64,000 bases of DNA from Coprobacillaceae bacterium UN01-12pH3A (GTDB lineage: Bacteria > Bacillota_I > Bacilli_A > Erysipelotrichales > Coprobacillaceae): the NCBI GenBank assembly GCA_027676805.1, contig JAQENU010000011.1, forward strand, positions 41,452-105,451. The letters run 5' to 3'. The translations under genes were made by a program, and so were the position numbers. The notes under the pieces are model-generated. The model had not been told where the DNA came from and searched no databases. It saw only the letters and a program-made list of their open reading frames with translations. The stretch's first letter is position 1. Every line of letters starts with the position of its first letter. This document shows, piece by piece, positions 36,129-44,436 of the stretch.

Positions 36129-36461
36129 TATCATGTTCCTCCATCTTATTTTCATCTTACTATATTTATATCATGGTCTCAATCAAATTCACTTTTTAAA
36201 ATTAACACAAAAAACAGATTTCTTAAAAAAATCTGCTTTATATAACCTCTTACAGCTAAAAAATAGATCAAGATATTGTAATAAGTAATAGCAAATACAC
36301 CTCATTTTATACCATTAAATAAACAATCATAAAATACTCAAAAATTTATAAGCTGCTGATTATTTTCATGTTAGTCGTATTTTCTTTAAAAACTGTCAAT
36401 ATTAAGATTTTTTAATAAATCTTTATAAATCAAGCAATAATAACTATGAGGTGAATAAATT
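36129..36461. other. Intergenic region with an isolated minus-strand terminator-like hairpin
   Basis: A 333-bp gap lies between the RpiR and Mn catalase genes. CAGATTT (36215-36221) pairs with AAATCTG (36229-36235), with a U6 tail on the minus strand. No minus-strand gene ends just upstream of it. No other signal is clear; the rest is AT-rich. Confidence 0.45.
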
Positions 36462-37136
36462 ATGTTTAAATATGAAAGTCGTTATTTACATCCTGTAAAA
36501 GTAGATAAGCCCAACCCTAACTATGCTACTCTATTGCAGGAACAATTAGGCGGACCGCAGGGTGAGCTTAAAGCTGCTATGCAGTATTTCGCTCAAAGTT
36601 TTCGTATCCGTGATAAAGAGATACGTGATCTATTCTTAGATATTGCAACAGAGGAATTATGCCATTTAGAGATGATTGCTCAACTCATTAACCTATTAAA
36701 TGGAGATGAACCTAATGCCAATAATGCAACTATTGGAAATGTCGAAGCCCATGTCTTAAGCGGACTGACGCCTATGCTGGCAAATGCTTCCGGCTATTTA
36801 TGGACAGCAGCTTATGTAAATGAAACCGGAGATTTGGCTGCAGACATCTTATCTGATATTGCTTCTGAGCAACGTGCTAAAGTAGTCTATCAAAATCTCT
36901 ATCGTCAAATTGATGATCAGGGAGTAAGAGAAACGATTGATTTCTTATTAAATCGTGAAGAAGCTCATAATACAATGTTTAGACAAGCCTTTAATAAGAT
37001 TCAAAAATCAGCCGGATCACAACAAGATTGGGGTGTGACTAAGGATTCAAGAATCTATTTTGATTTATCTGATCTGGACGGTCAAAACTTTGATCCAAAT
37101 GATGTCCCGCCAAGCTTCAATCTTGATAAATTTTAA
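36462..37136 (+). CDS. Manganese catalase family protein (CotJC-like)
   Basis: The 224-residue four-helix protein carries the di-manganese ligands in QGELKAAMQYF, TEELCHLEMIAQL, SEQRAKVVY and REEAHNTMF (Glu/His pattern of Mn catalases). The family includes the spore coat protein CotJC. It would break down H2O2 in an anaerobe; it may also be a spore component. It sits alone between regulator and lyase genes. RBS GAGGTG. Confidence 0.88.
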   Translation: MFKYESRYLHPVKVDKPNPNYATLLQEQLGGPQGELKAAMQYFAQSFRIRDKEIRDLFLDIATEELCHLEMIAQLINLLNGDEPNANNATIGNVEAHVLSGLTPMLANASGYLWTAAYVNETGDLAADILSDIASEQRAKVVYQNLYRQIDDQGVRETIDFLLNREEAHNTMFRQAFNKIQKSAGSQQDWGVTKDSRIYFDLSDLDGQNFDPNDVPPSFNLDKF

Positions 37137-37140
37137 ATTA

Positions 37141-37187
37141 ATTACTATCGATAATCTATCTATAAAAAAATAGAGAGCAATAGTAAT
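37141..37187 (+). terminator. Probable terminator after Mn catalase
   Basis: ATTACTAT (37141-37148) pairs with ATAGTAAT (37180-37187), with an internal CTAT/ATAG pair; it lies 5 bp after the stop codon but lacks a strong T-run. Confidence 0.45.
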
Positions 37188-37305
37188 GATGCAGACTCCA
37201 ATTGTATATAAGATAAACCTTCTCAATCTTTTAGTTAATAAATTGAGAATAGTTAAACTCAATTGGAGTTTTCTAATACACTCCTATACCGCCGAATACA
37301 TATTA

Positions 37306-37331
37306 AAAAAGAACATCCCTGTGTTCTTTTT
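37306..37331 (-). terminator. Terminator of the MalY-type lyase operon
   Basis: AAAAAGAACA (37306-37315) pairs with TGTTCTTTTT (37322-37331); U-tract on the minus strand. Confidence 0.85.
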
Positions 37332-37334
37332 AAT

Positions 37335-38504
37335 TTATCCTTTTAACTCTTTATACTTGTCAATACCTGTCTTCAATCGTTCTAATCCATCCATTAATCT
37401 TTCCTGTGGGCAAGCTACATTCATGCGCACGAAACACTTTCCATTTTCCCCATATTCGAGCCCATCAGATAAATACAGACCCGTTTGTTCTCTAATAAAC
37501 TGTACTAATTCAACACTGTTTGCACAAACTCTAGCACAATCAATCCATAACAAATAGGTAGCTTCACTGGGGACGACATAAAGATCAGGGATATTGTTTT
37601 TTATATAGGCTGCTGTTGTTTGCTTATTGTTTTCGATATATACTCTTAGTTCATCAAGCCACTTCCCGCCTTTTTCAAAAGCGGTGATGGATGCTGTCAC
37701 AGCAAAGCTGTTAGGTTCCGCCACCTCATCGGTATTAATGCCGCGATTGACCATATATCGCAATACTTCATTAGGGACCACGATGCAAGAGGTCTGCAAT
37801 CCCGCTAAATTAAATGCCTTGGTTGGAGCAATACAGGTAATACTGTTTTTTAAATTGGTTTCTGAAATGCTCGCAAAAGGTATATATTCTTTATCGGGAG
37901 CTACAATATCACAATGGATTTCATCAGAAACCACAACAACATGATACTTTGCCGCCAAATCGCCAATACGTTTTAATTCTTCTTTTTTCCATATCTTTCC
38001 TATCGGATTATGAGGATTACATAAGATCATCAGCGTTGTCTGCGGCAGTGCCAGCTTTTTTTCCAGATCTTCATAATCGATATGGTATTCCCCGTCGCTG
38101 TAAACTAGATCACTTGATAAAACATGTCGTCCGTTATTTAAAATAGAATTATAAAAAATATTATAGACCGGAGACTGAATCAAAACATTTTCTCCCACTG
38201 TCGTTATTTTTCTGACAATAGAAGAAATAGCCGGAACGACACCGGTACAAAACATCATCCAGTCCTGATGAATAGCGTAATGATGACGTGTTTCCCACCA
38301 TTTCTGAATACTCTCGAAGTATTCCTTGGGAACAATATTGTAACCAAATACTTTATGAGCCACTCTTTTTTCTAATGCCTCGACAATTTCCGGGGCAGCT
38401 TCAAAATCCATGTCTGCCACCCACATTGGAAGCTCATGCTCCATAACCTCCCATTTTAATGAATCCGTACTAAACCGATTGGTTAATTTTGAAAAGTCAT
38501 ACAT
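37335..38504 (-). CDS. MalY/PatB-type PLP-dependent C-S lyase / aminotransferase
   Basis: The 389-residue fold-type I PLP enzyme has the MalY/PatB start (WVADMDFEAAPEIVEAL), CNPHNPIGKIW, VVSDEIHCDIV and the PLP lysine in APTKAFNLAGLQ. PatB-type enzymes split cystathionine or other S-C bonds to release H2S or thiols. It is the last gene of a three-gene operon with a cyclophilin-like lipoprotein and a DUF3737 protein. The start at 38504 has GAGGTG upstream. Confidence 0.9.
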   Translation of the reverse strand: MYDFSKLTNRFSTDSLKWEVMEHELPMWVADMDFEAAPEIVEALEKRVAHKVFGYNIVPKEYFESIQKWWETRHHYAIHQDWMMFCTGVVPAISSIVRKITTVGENVLIQSPVYNIFYNSILNNGRHVLSSDLVYSDGEYHIDYEDLEKKLALPQTTLMILCNPHNPIGKIWKKEELKRIGDLAAKYHVVVVSDEIHCDIVAPDKEYIPFASISETNLKNSITCIAPTKAFNLAGLQTSCIVVPNEVLRYMVNRGINTDEVAEPNSFAVTASITAFEKGGKWLDELRVYIENNKQTTAAYIKNNIPDLYVVPSEATYLLWIDCARVCANSVELVQFIREQTGLYLSDGLEYGENGKCFVRMNVACPQERLMDGLERLKTGIDKYKELKG

Positions 38505-38518
38505 CTTTTTCACCTCAT

Positions 38519-38983
38519 TTAACTTTCAACTTTATTTATAGAAATCATTCCTGTTAATTCACTTATCCACTCTTCGCCTTCTATCACATGCCCTAATTCA
38601 TAAAGTCCGGTATAGACATCAAAACTGTCAAAATACATGACTACATCTCCCCACAAAGAGAAATAAGCTAAGGTTCCTTGATCCCCTGCCGCCATAGGGG
38701 TATCGTTTAAATCTAACGAATTGGGCGGATAAAAAATTTTTTCATTATGCGCATAGTCATTCACTGCGGTTTCTAAGGGCAGCTGATCATATAAGGATTT
38801 ACTTGCACTGCTCGTATTTAGCTGAAAAACAACTCTTTTATCCTCACATAATACTTCTATTTTCATCACATTCTTCTCCACCTCTGTAAAATTTAAAGCA
38901 TCAGGCTCCTGCATTGGTTTACTTTGACAGCCAGTCATCATTAAGGCGAATAAAATGATTAGAATCACTCGATATATTTTCAT
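38519..38983 (-). CDS. Cyclophilin-like domain lipoprotein
   Basis: The 154-residue protein has a lipoprotein signal (ILFALMMTGC, Cys about 19) and a C-terminal cyclophilin-like fold with YDQLPLETAVNDYAHNEKI, GTLAYFSLWGDVVMYF and an ELTGMISINKVE end. It is anchored outside the membrane. The family (cyclophilin-like, PF18050-type) is often found beside flavodoxin, DUF3737 and oxidoreductases. Its ligand is unknown. Confidence 0.8.
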   Translation of the reverse strand: MKIYRVILIILFALMMTGCQSKPMQEPDALNFTEVEKNVMKIEVLCEDKRVVFQLNTSSASKSLYDQLPLETAVNDYAHNEKIFYPPNSLDLNDTPMAAGDQGTLAYFSLWGDVVMYFDSFDVYTGLYELGHVIEGEEWISELTGMISINKVES

Positions 38984-39010
38984 TGTCCGCCTCCTTATAT
39001 TTTTAAATTT

Positions 39011-39895
39011 CTAACAGTGCAAGCATTCCGACTGAGGTAAATCATTGAAGTTTTTATTTTCAGCAACAATTTTGGTTTCCGCAGGGTTAATCTTACTTTC
39101 CTCTAAAATTATTTCTCCGATGCTTTGGGCGCGGATAACTCCGGAGATTGGGTTTTTTATACTGTCAATATGTGAATTAATCTCTGCATCAATATTTGAA
39201 CAATACTCAAAAGCCAGTGACGTGTTCATTAATTTACAGTTGACCAGTTTCACATTCTCCATATAACATAAGCCCTGAAGACTCTCGATTGTACAATTAA
39301 TAAAGGTTATATTTTTAGAGTTCCATCCTAGATACTCCCCAATAATGGTTGAATCGTATACTGTTATATTTTCACAGTTCCAAAAGGCATCTTTAGACAG
39401 CAGTTTAGAATTTCTCACAACACAATTTTTCACCCCATCAAAACAGTAATTCCCGGTTAAATTTAAATAATCTGCTGTGATCGCACAGCTATTCATAGCA
39501 AAATAGTCTCCCCTGACAGTGACTTTATTCAATTTTATATCCTGACAATTCCAAAATGTCTGATCTGCAAGGGGCATATCCACATTTTCTAAAGTAATGT
39601 CACTTGCACGTCTGAATGTTTTTGGGGCTTCAATAACACTGTCTTGAATATGGATATGATGTGTATACCAAATCCCAGAACGTGCTGTTTCGAGTAATGC
39701 CGAGTTAGTCATGTGTACATTTTGACAATACCATAAAGGATATTTCCATTTAAAAACACTTTGATCTATTTCCAAATTTTTACTTTCTTTTAACGGAGAC
39801 TCCCCATCGGCAAAAACTGAATCTTCTATTCTCATCCCTTCACTTTGGAATAAAGCTCTTTCTCCGCTTAAATATTTTTGTTTTACTAATTCCAT
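39011..39895 (-). CDS. DUF3737 family right-handed beta-helix protein
   Basis: The 294-residue protein is made of repeats like NxxLENV/xxxDSxxxxxxWNCxxI, the DUF3737 family. The pattern predicts a right-handed parallel beta helix. No enzyme motif is visible. Its function is not established; it is co-transcribed with the cyclophilin-like lipoprotein and the lyase. Confidence 0.85.
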   Translation of the reverse strand: MELVKQKYLSGERALFQSEGMRIEDSVFADGESPLKESKNLEIDQSVFKWKYPLWYCQNVHMTNSALLETARSGIWYTHHIHIQDSVIEAPKTFRRASDITLENVDMPLADQTFWNCQDIKLNKVTVRGDYFAMNSCAITADYLNLTGNYCFDGVKNCVVRNSKLLSKDAFWNCENITVYDSTIIGEYLGWNSKNITFINCTIESLQGLCYMENVKLVNCKLMNTSLAFEYCSNIDAEINSHIDSIKNPISGVIRAQSIGEIILEESKINPAETKIVAENKNFNDLPQSECLHC

Positions 39896-40007
39896 TTATA
39901 ATTCCTCCTTGTTTATCCATATAAAATATCATTTCTTTATTTTCAATTCTTATTTTATTTATAAATCAATACTCAAAATTTACATATCATTTCAATAGCA
40001 CCAATAT

Positions 40008-40247
40008 TTACACGTCTTTGTTTGTCATTTCCACTTTTAATATATAAATTAAATAATCTAAACAATCGATTTTCTTTTGAACCTGATGTAATTCTTCCAA
40101 CACCCCGCATCTTTGACATTTCAAAAATAATATTTGTTTCTGCAAAGTTTCATTTTCTCTATATTTCAAAAATGTTTCTATCGTCTGCGTTTCACATCCG
40201 GCATCCTCTAAATTTTGTTTAATCCTCTCTTTTGATAGTTGGTTCAT
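40008..40247 (-). CDS. Small helical protein of unknown function with CxxC
   Basis: The 79-residue protein is predicted all-helical with a central KCQRCGVLEELH motif and a hydrophobic end (DCLDYLIYIL). Similar short proteins occur near flavodoxin and AKR genes in Firmicutes. It may be a small partner or transcription-related coiled coil; no function is known. The promoter region upstream shares a 20-bp motif with that of the flavodoxin gene. Confidence 0.6.
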   Translation of the reverse strand: MNQLSKERIKQNLEDAGCETQTIETFLKYRENETLQKQILFLKCQRCGVLEELHQVQKKIDCLDYLIYILKVEMTNKDV

Positions 40248-40290
40248 GATAAGTTCCCCTCCTTAATCTTATTTTAGGTTGACATTATTG

Positions 40291-40310
40291 AAATATCAAA
40301 TACCTATATC
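40291..40310 (-). promoter_or_regulatory. Shared 20-bp upstream motif, copy 1
   Basis: AAATATCAAATACCTATATC (plus strand) lies about 44-63 bp upstream of the small gene at 40247. It matches copy 2 at 41243-41262 in 18 of 20 positions. No regulator is assigned. Confidence 0.5.
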
Positions 40311-40401
40311 AAATAGAAAGCTATGTTTTTTAAGCATACTAAGCTCTTAAAAGAGGATCTAAAAACGTCTTATCATATCCACTTATTTTTTATAATGAAT
40401 T

Positions 40402-40432
40402 AAAAAGATACGAGGATATTATCAACCTCGTA
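40402..40432 (-). terminator. Terminator of the flavodoxin gene
   Basis: TACGAGG (40409-40415) pairs with CCTCGTA (40426-40432), and a U-tract follows on the minus strand. Confidence 0.85.
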
Positions 40433-40499
40433 CCGTTTATTTTTGCTTCTTTTTTGGTTAATGAATTGATGGTCCATCATCCCCTTTAAGAGCACATGT

Positions 40500-41042
40500 T
40501 TAAATTGTTTGCCCTAATCTGTAAGCTTCTAATAAATAATGTTCTTCAATAAAGCGATGCCCGGGTTCCCCTTTACATCCTTTCGCAAGAATCATACCTC
40601 GATCTGTCCAGCCAAGGGCATTGATAAAGAATCGATAAAATGAAACTGCCTGTTCAAAGGCATAAAAGCCTTTGCTTCCACTGGTCATTAACAGCATTGT
40701 ATCTTTATGAGGATATTCATCATCTGTAGATACTGCATATAAGCGATCAATAAAGCTTTTTAATCTGCCGGAAATGCTCCAAAAATAAAGCGGTGAAGCC
40801 ATAGCCACCATTTCTGCTTCTTCAAACAATGGATAAATCTCTTGCATAGTATCGTTTAAAACACAGTGATTTCCATTTAGCTGACAAGCTCCACAGCCCT
40901 GACACCCTTCTATATGACCGGTTAAATTGACTTTTTGTACTTGATGTCCTGCTTCTGTTGCCCCTTTAATAAATGAATCAGCTAATTGATCGGTATTCCC
41001 CTTTTTAGTTCCACTGCCAACAACGACTAATAATTTACTCAT
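40500..41042 (-). CDS. Flavodoxin family / NADPH-dependent FMN reductase
   Basis: The 180-residue flavodoxin-fold protein has the FMN loop VGSGTKKGNTDQLAD, a CxxCxxC-type segment (CQGCGACQLNGNHC) and ASPLYFWSISGRLKSFIDRLY. It is typical of iron-sulfur flavoprotein-like reductases that cut nitro or quinone compounds. It is alone in its transcription unit apart from a possible short upstream ORF. Starts with GGGAG ribosome site. Confidence 0.88.
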   Translation of the reverse strand: MSKLLVVVGSGTKKGNTDQLADSFIKGATEAGHQVQKVNLTGHIEGCQGCGACQLNGNHCVLNDTMQEIYPLFEEAEMVAMASPLYFWSISGRLKSFIDRLYAVSTDDEYPHKDTMLLMTSGSKGFYAFEQAVSFYRFFINALGWTDRGMILAKGCKGEPGHRFIEEHYLLEAYRLGQTI

Positions 41043-41062
41043 TTTAATTCGCTCCCTCTCTA

Positions 41063-41158
41063 TTACATCGGATAATTCATTTTTACTTCTGTCTTATAAA
41101 CAGCCATTCGATGAAGACTTTCCCTACACCTATCTTTTCCACCCCAATGAAGCTGCAT
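41063..41158 (-). CDS. Possible short leader ORF before flavodoxin
   Basis: A 31-codon ORF (MQLHWGGKDRCRESLHRM..., ending NYPM) ends 20 bp upstream of the flavodoxin start. It is downstream of the shared promoter motif. No clear ribosome site precedes it and the opposite strand is also open in one frame, so it could be chance. Confidence 0.25.
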   Translation of the reverse strand: MQLHWGGKDRCRESLHRMAVYKTEVKMNYPM

Positions 41159-41242
41159 TGCCTCTATCGGATTCTTCTTACTTATTTAACCTCATCAAAG
41201 AATGTCTCCATCTCCTATATTTATCTTATAGAAGCATTCATA

Positions 41243-41262
41243 AAATAACAAATACCTATATT
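41243..41262 (-). promoter_or_regulatory. Shared 20-bp upstream motif, copy 2
   Basis: AAATAACAAATACCTATATT (plus strand) lies about 200 bp upstream of the flavodoxin start and 85 bp upstream of the short ORF at 41063-41158. It shares 18 of 20 positions with the motif upstream of the small gene at 40247. Confidence 0.5.
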
Positions 41263-41289
41263 ACATACCTTGCCATAATTAAAAACTAT

Positions 41290-41327
41290 ATAAAAAAAGA
41301 TATGAGCTATCTTATTCTCATATCTTT
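41290..41327 (-). terminator. Terminator of the gamma-glutamyltransferase/chromate operon
   Basis: AAGATATGAG (41297-41306) pairs with CTCATATCTT (41317-41326), with a U7 tail on the minus strand. Confidence 0.85.
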
Positions 41328-41392
41328 ATAAGTATTTAATTAAGTAAATTAATAAATAAAGCTATATCTCATCAGTCTATATAACTTTTCCA

Positions 41393-41965
41393 CTAAGCTC
41401 CGGCAAATTGGAAAATAATCCCAGCTACCGCACTTAAAGCAATAAGCACAATCGGATTCCATTTCGTTTTCTTTGATAAAATATAAAGCACAACCCCTAA
41501 TAGGATCGCAGGTAATACAAATAGATCCAACACCTGACCAGTCTGTTCAAAAGCAGGTATATTGACTAAAGACACTTTAACAACACTAATTCCGGCAGCC
41601 GCAATCATTGCCAAAGAAGCCGGTCTTAATCCTAAAAAGGCACTTTGCACATGCTTGTTTTCTTTGAACTTTTTAAGCAGATTTGCAATCACTAATATAA
41701 TAATAACAGAGGGTGCCGCAAGTCCGATCGAAGCAATCACTGCACCGAAAAATCCTGCTGTTGTAAATCCGGCATAAGTAGACATGTTGATTCCGATAGC
41801 CCCCGGTGTGGACTCCGCTATAGCGATCATATTGACAATATCTGCATGCGTAAACCACTGCATTGTATCTGACAAATGATAAAGAAACGGTAATGTCGCT
41901 AATCCGCCGCCGATAGAAAATAGCCCAACTTTAAAGAATTCAATAAATAATCGTAACAGAATCAT
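41393..41965 (-). CDS. Chromate transporter family half-protein (second half)
   Basis: The 190-residue membrane protein has the CHR family motif FFKVGLFSIGGGLATLPFL and TPGAIGINMSTYAGF, about six hydrophobic segments. Paired half-sized CHR proteins work together. It overlaps the preceding half by 4 bp. The natural substrate in anaerobes is unknown and may not be chromate. Confidence 0.88.
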   Translation of the reverse strand: MILLRLFIEFFKVGLFSIGGGLATLPFLYHLSDTMQWFTHADIVNMIAIAESTPGAIGINMSTYAGFTTAGFFGAVIASIGLAAPSVIIILVIANLLKKFKENKHVQSAFLGLRPASLAMIAAAGISVVKVSLVNIPAFEQTGQVLDLFVLPAILLGVVLYILSKKTKWNPIVLIALSAVAGIIFQFAGA

Positions 41966-42507
41966 TGTTCGTGGCTCCTTTCTAAAGCATTAATGACGAT
42001 CCCTGCCACCGCAGAAGAAATGACTAATAAATATAACGGTATTTCAGTAAAAATCGTTAATAAGAAGATCACCGCAAACAACAAAAAGGTAGTCTTGCTG
42101 ATGATGGATTTTTTCCATAAGCGTTCCACTGCATTTAAGATCAGTACGCATACACATACTCGAATTCCGGCAAATGCATTTTTAACAATAGCATATTCGG
42201 AAAAGTTATTTAGAAAAAGGGCAATGATAATAATCAGAATAATAGGAATCGTAATAAAGCCCAGCGTTGCAATAATCCCGCCAAGAATCCCTTTGCGCTT
42301 ATTTCCAATAAAGGTGGACACATTTAATGCGATGATTCCCGGTGTACATTGACCTATTGCAAAGTAATCCATCAATTCCTCATCACTTACCCATTGTCTA
42401 TTTTCTACTAACTCTCTTTGAAGAATAGGCAGCATAGCATAGCCACCGCCAAAGGTAATGCTTCCTATTCGAGCAAAAATTAAATATAATTGCCAAAATT
42501 CTTTCAT
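41962..42507 (-). CDS. Chromate transporter family half-protein (first half)
   Basis: The 181-residue membrane protein has the CHR motif FARIGSITFGGGYAMLPILQREL and CTPGIIALNVSTFIGNK, about five or six hydrophobic segments. It is translated with the second half through a 4-bp overlap. It lies 19 bp downstream of the gamma-glutamyltransferase gene. Confidence 0.88.
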   Translation of the reverse strand: MKEFWQLYLIFARIGSITFGGGYAMLPILQRELVENRQWVSDEELMDYFAIGQCTPGIIALNVSTFIGNKRKGILGGIIATLGFITIPIILIIIIALFLNNFSEYAIVKNAFAGIRVCVCVLILNAVERLWKKSIISKTTFLLFAVIFLLTIFTEIPLYLLVISSAVAGIVINALERSHEQ

Positions 42508-42526
42508 ATCAATATCTCCATTTCAA

Positions 42527-44137
42527 TTATACTTCCGGCATAGCAGCTCCATCCGCACGTGGATCACTGCCGCCTAATCTTAATCCATTTTCACGAACCT
42601 CTATGATTTGAGAAGCTCCGGAACAAGTAAACGGTTCAATAATAAGCAGCTCATGTCCCATTTCTTTAAGGCGATTCAACACTTCTTCTCCTACCTGTGA
42701 TTCGATTTTTAATACATGAGAGACGGATCCGTCACTATGGAGCGTATGCATATCTGCCCATTTTCCATGTTCGACGGAGCTTTGTACGTCGAGTCCGAAA
42801 TCCAACAGATTGCAGACAACCTGCATATTCCATTGAGGCTGATTATCTCCACCCGGAGTATTTCCGATATATCTTAAATTATTAAATTGATCTGTAATCA
42901 GATACGTATTTAAAGTATGCATTGTCTTTTTCCCGGGTGCAATCACATTTGGATGCCCTTCTTTAAGGTTAAAGCCTGTTCCTGCACGATTATTCAATAA
43001 AATACCGGTACCGTCAACGATTTCACCTGAACCCCACGTAGCAGAAATACTATGTATGAATGATACTGCATTTCCATCTTTATCAATTGCGATCATGCTT
43101 GTAGTATGCCCTAGATCCGGCTCAAATATATCCGATTCATTTAAACAACTGTCCATTTGGATAGCAGACGCTATTTTGCCTGTATATTCGGTACTTAATA
43201 ATTGTTCAATAGGATTTTTTACAAAATCAGGATCACCAAAATATTTCATACGATCATGAAATGCAACCTTTTTTGCTTCGACCATCAGATGGATTGCTTC
43301 CGCGCTGTCCGGTTGATATTTGGACATATCAAAATGATTTAAAATCGCCAGCTCCTCTAAATGAATAATTCCCTGTGAAACCGGTGGTGTCTGATAAACA
43401 CGATATCCTCGGTAATCAACAGAAATTGGTTCTAAAATATCACAATGATAATCAATGAAATCTTCTTTTTCAAAAAGTCCTCCATTCTTCTTTGAATATT
43501 CAACAATTTTATCTGCTAATTCACCTTTATAAAAACCATCTCTCCCATGTTTTTGTAAATAACGAATACTATCTGCATAATCTTTATTATAAACTAAGTC
43601 CCCAAACTGATAAGGTTTATTTTCATTTAAGAAAATCTGACTTAAATTCTTAAATCGGCACATTTTATCGTAGTCAGTGTGCATATGTCTTACTACTTTT
43701 TCTGATACCGGCACTCCATTTTCAGCCAAATCAACAGCGTCCCCACTGATTTGTTCGAAACTCATTGTTCCATATCTTTTTAAGGCTTCGAAATAGACAT
43801 CTACAGCTCCCGGTACTGCCGCAGATAACATTCCATCCCCAGGTACTCTTTCATAACCATGGCTTTTGAAATAATCCAAAGATGCCTTTTTAGGGGCCCC
43901 TCCGGAACCGTTTATAGCTGTGATCTTCTTCGTTTTCGCATCATAGTAAAGCATAAAAGCGTCTCCGCCCAAACCACACATATCCGGTAATACCACTCCG
44001 CTCGTCAATGCCATCGCAATGCAGGCATCCACTGCATTTCCTCCCTGATTTAATACTTTTAAACCAGAAGCAGAAATTAATGTATGAGCAGAAGACACCA
44101 TCCCTTTATATCCACTTACAATTCCTCTATGTTTCAT
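42527..44137 (-). CDS. ggt: Gamma-glutamyltransferase (gamma-glutamyl transpeptidase)
   Basis: The 536-residue Ntn-hydrolase precursor has the autoprocessing threonine in GHTTSMIAIDKDGNAVSF (about residue 354), the substrate motifs GSGEIVDGTGILLNNR and NTPGGDNQPQWNMQV, and GGSDPRADGAAMPE at the end. No signal peptide is seen at the N-terminus, so it is cytoplasmic. It cleaves gamma-glutamyl bonds such as in glutathione or similar compounds. It heads the operon with the split chromate transporter. Confidence 0.92.
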   Translation of the reverse strand: MKHRGIVSGYKGMVSSAHTLISASGLKVLNQGGNAVDACIAMALTSGVVLPDMCGLGGDAFMLYYDAKTKKITAINGSGGAPKKASLDYFKSHGYERVPGDGMLSAAVPGAVDVYFEALKRYGTMSFEQISGDAVDLAENGVPVSEKVVRHMHTDYDKMCRFKNLSQIFLNENKPYQFGDLVYNKDYADSIRYLQKHGRDGFYKGELADKIVEYSKKNGGLFEKEDFIDYHCDILEPISVDYRGYRVYQTPPVSQGIIHLEELAILNHFDMSKYQPDSAEAIHLMVEAKKVAFHDRMKYFGDPDFVKNPIEQLLSTEYTGKIASAIQMDSCLNESDIFEPDLGHTTSMIAIDKDGNAVSFIHSISATWGSGEIVDGTGILLNNRAGTGFNLKEGHPNVIAPGKKTMHTLNTYLITDQFNNLRYIGNTPGGDNQPQWNMQVVCNLLDFGLDVQSSVEHGKWADMHTLHSDGSVSHVLKIESQVGEEVLNRLKEMGHELLIIEPFTCSGASQIIEVRENGLRLGGSDPRADGAAMPEV

Positions 44138-44393
44138 CTTGATTCCTCTCTCTCTTATTTTTTTAATAGAGCTGCCGGTCCCAGTTCAGCGCTCTTTCAT
44201 TTTAATATTTCACAGACAATAATGTATCCCCAATTTCAGCATGAACTATTAACTTAAATATGATTGATCTCAATAATCCTATTATGCAGATATCAAAATA
44301 AAATTTCAATACAATATTTTGATTTTGTCCCAAATTTCTGTATAAAGCGACTATTATCAATATTTAATGCATTATGCTTTTCTCTACTTACGA

Positions 44394-44417
44394 AAACCAG
44401 AGAGAACTCTCTGGTTT
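44394..44417 (-). terminator. Terminator of the PTS EIIC gene
   Basis: AAACCAGAGAG (44394-44404) pairs with CTCTCTGGTTT (44407-44417), and a U-rich tail follows on the minus strand. Confidence 0.8.
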
Positions 44418-44436
44418 GTGGAGCACTAATTACCGC

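Noticed and set aside
41090..41270. Plus-strand open reading frame reading like a regulator fragment (QPFDEDFPYTYLFHPNEA)
   Set aside because: No start or ribosome site, and the same DNA holds the promoter motif of the minus-strand flavodoxin; kept only as a possible remnant.
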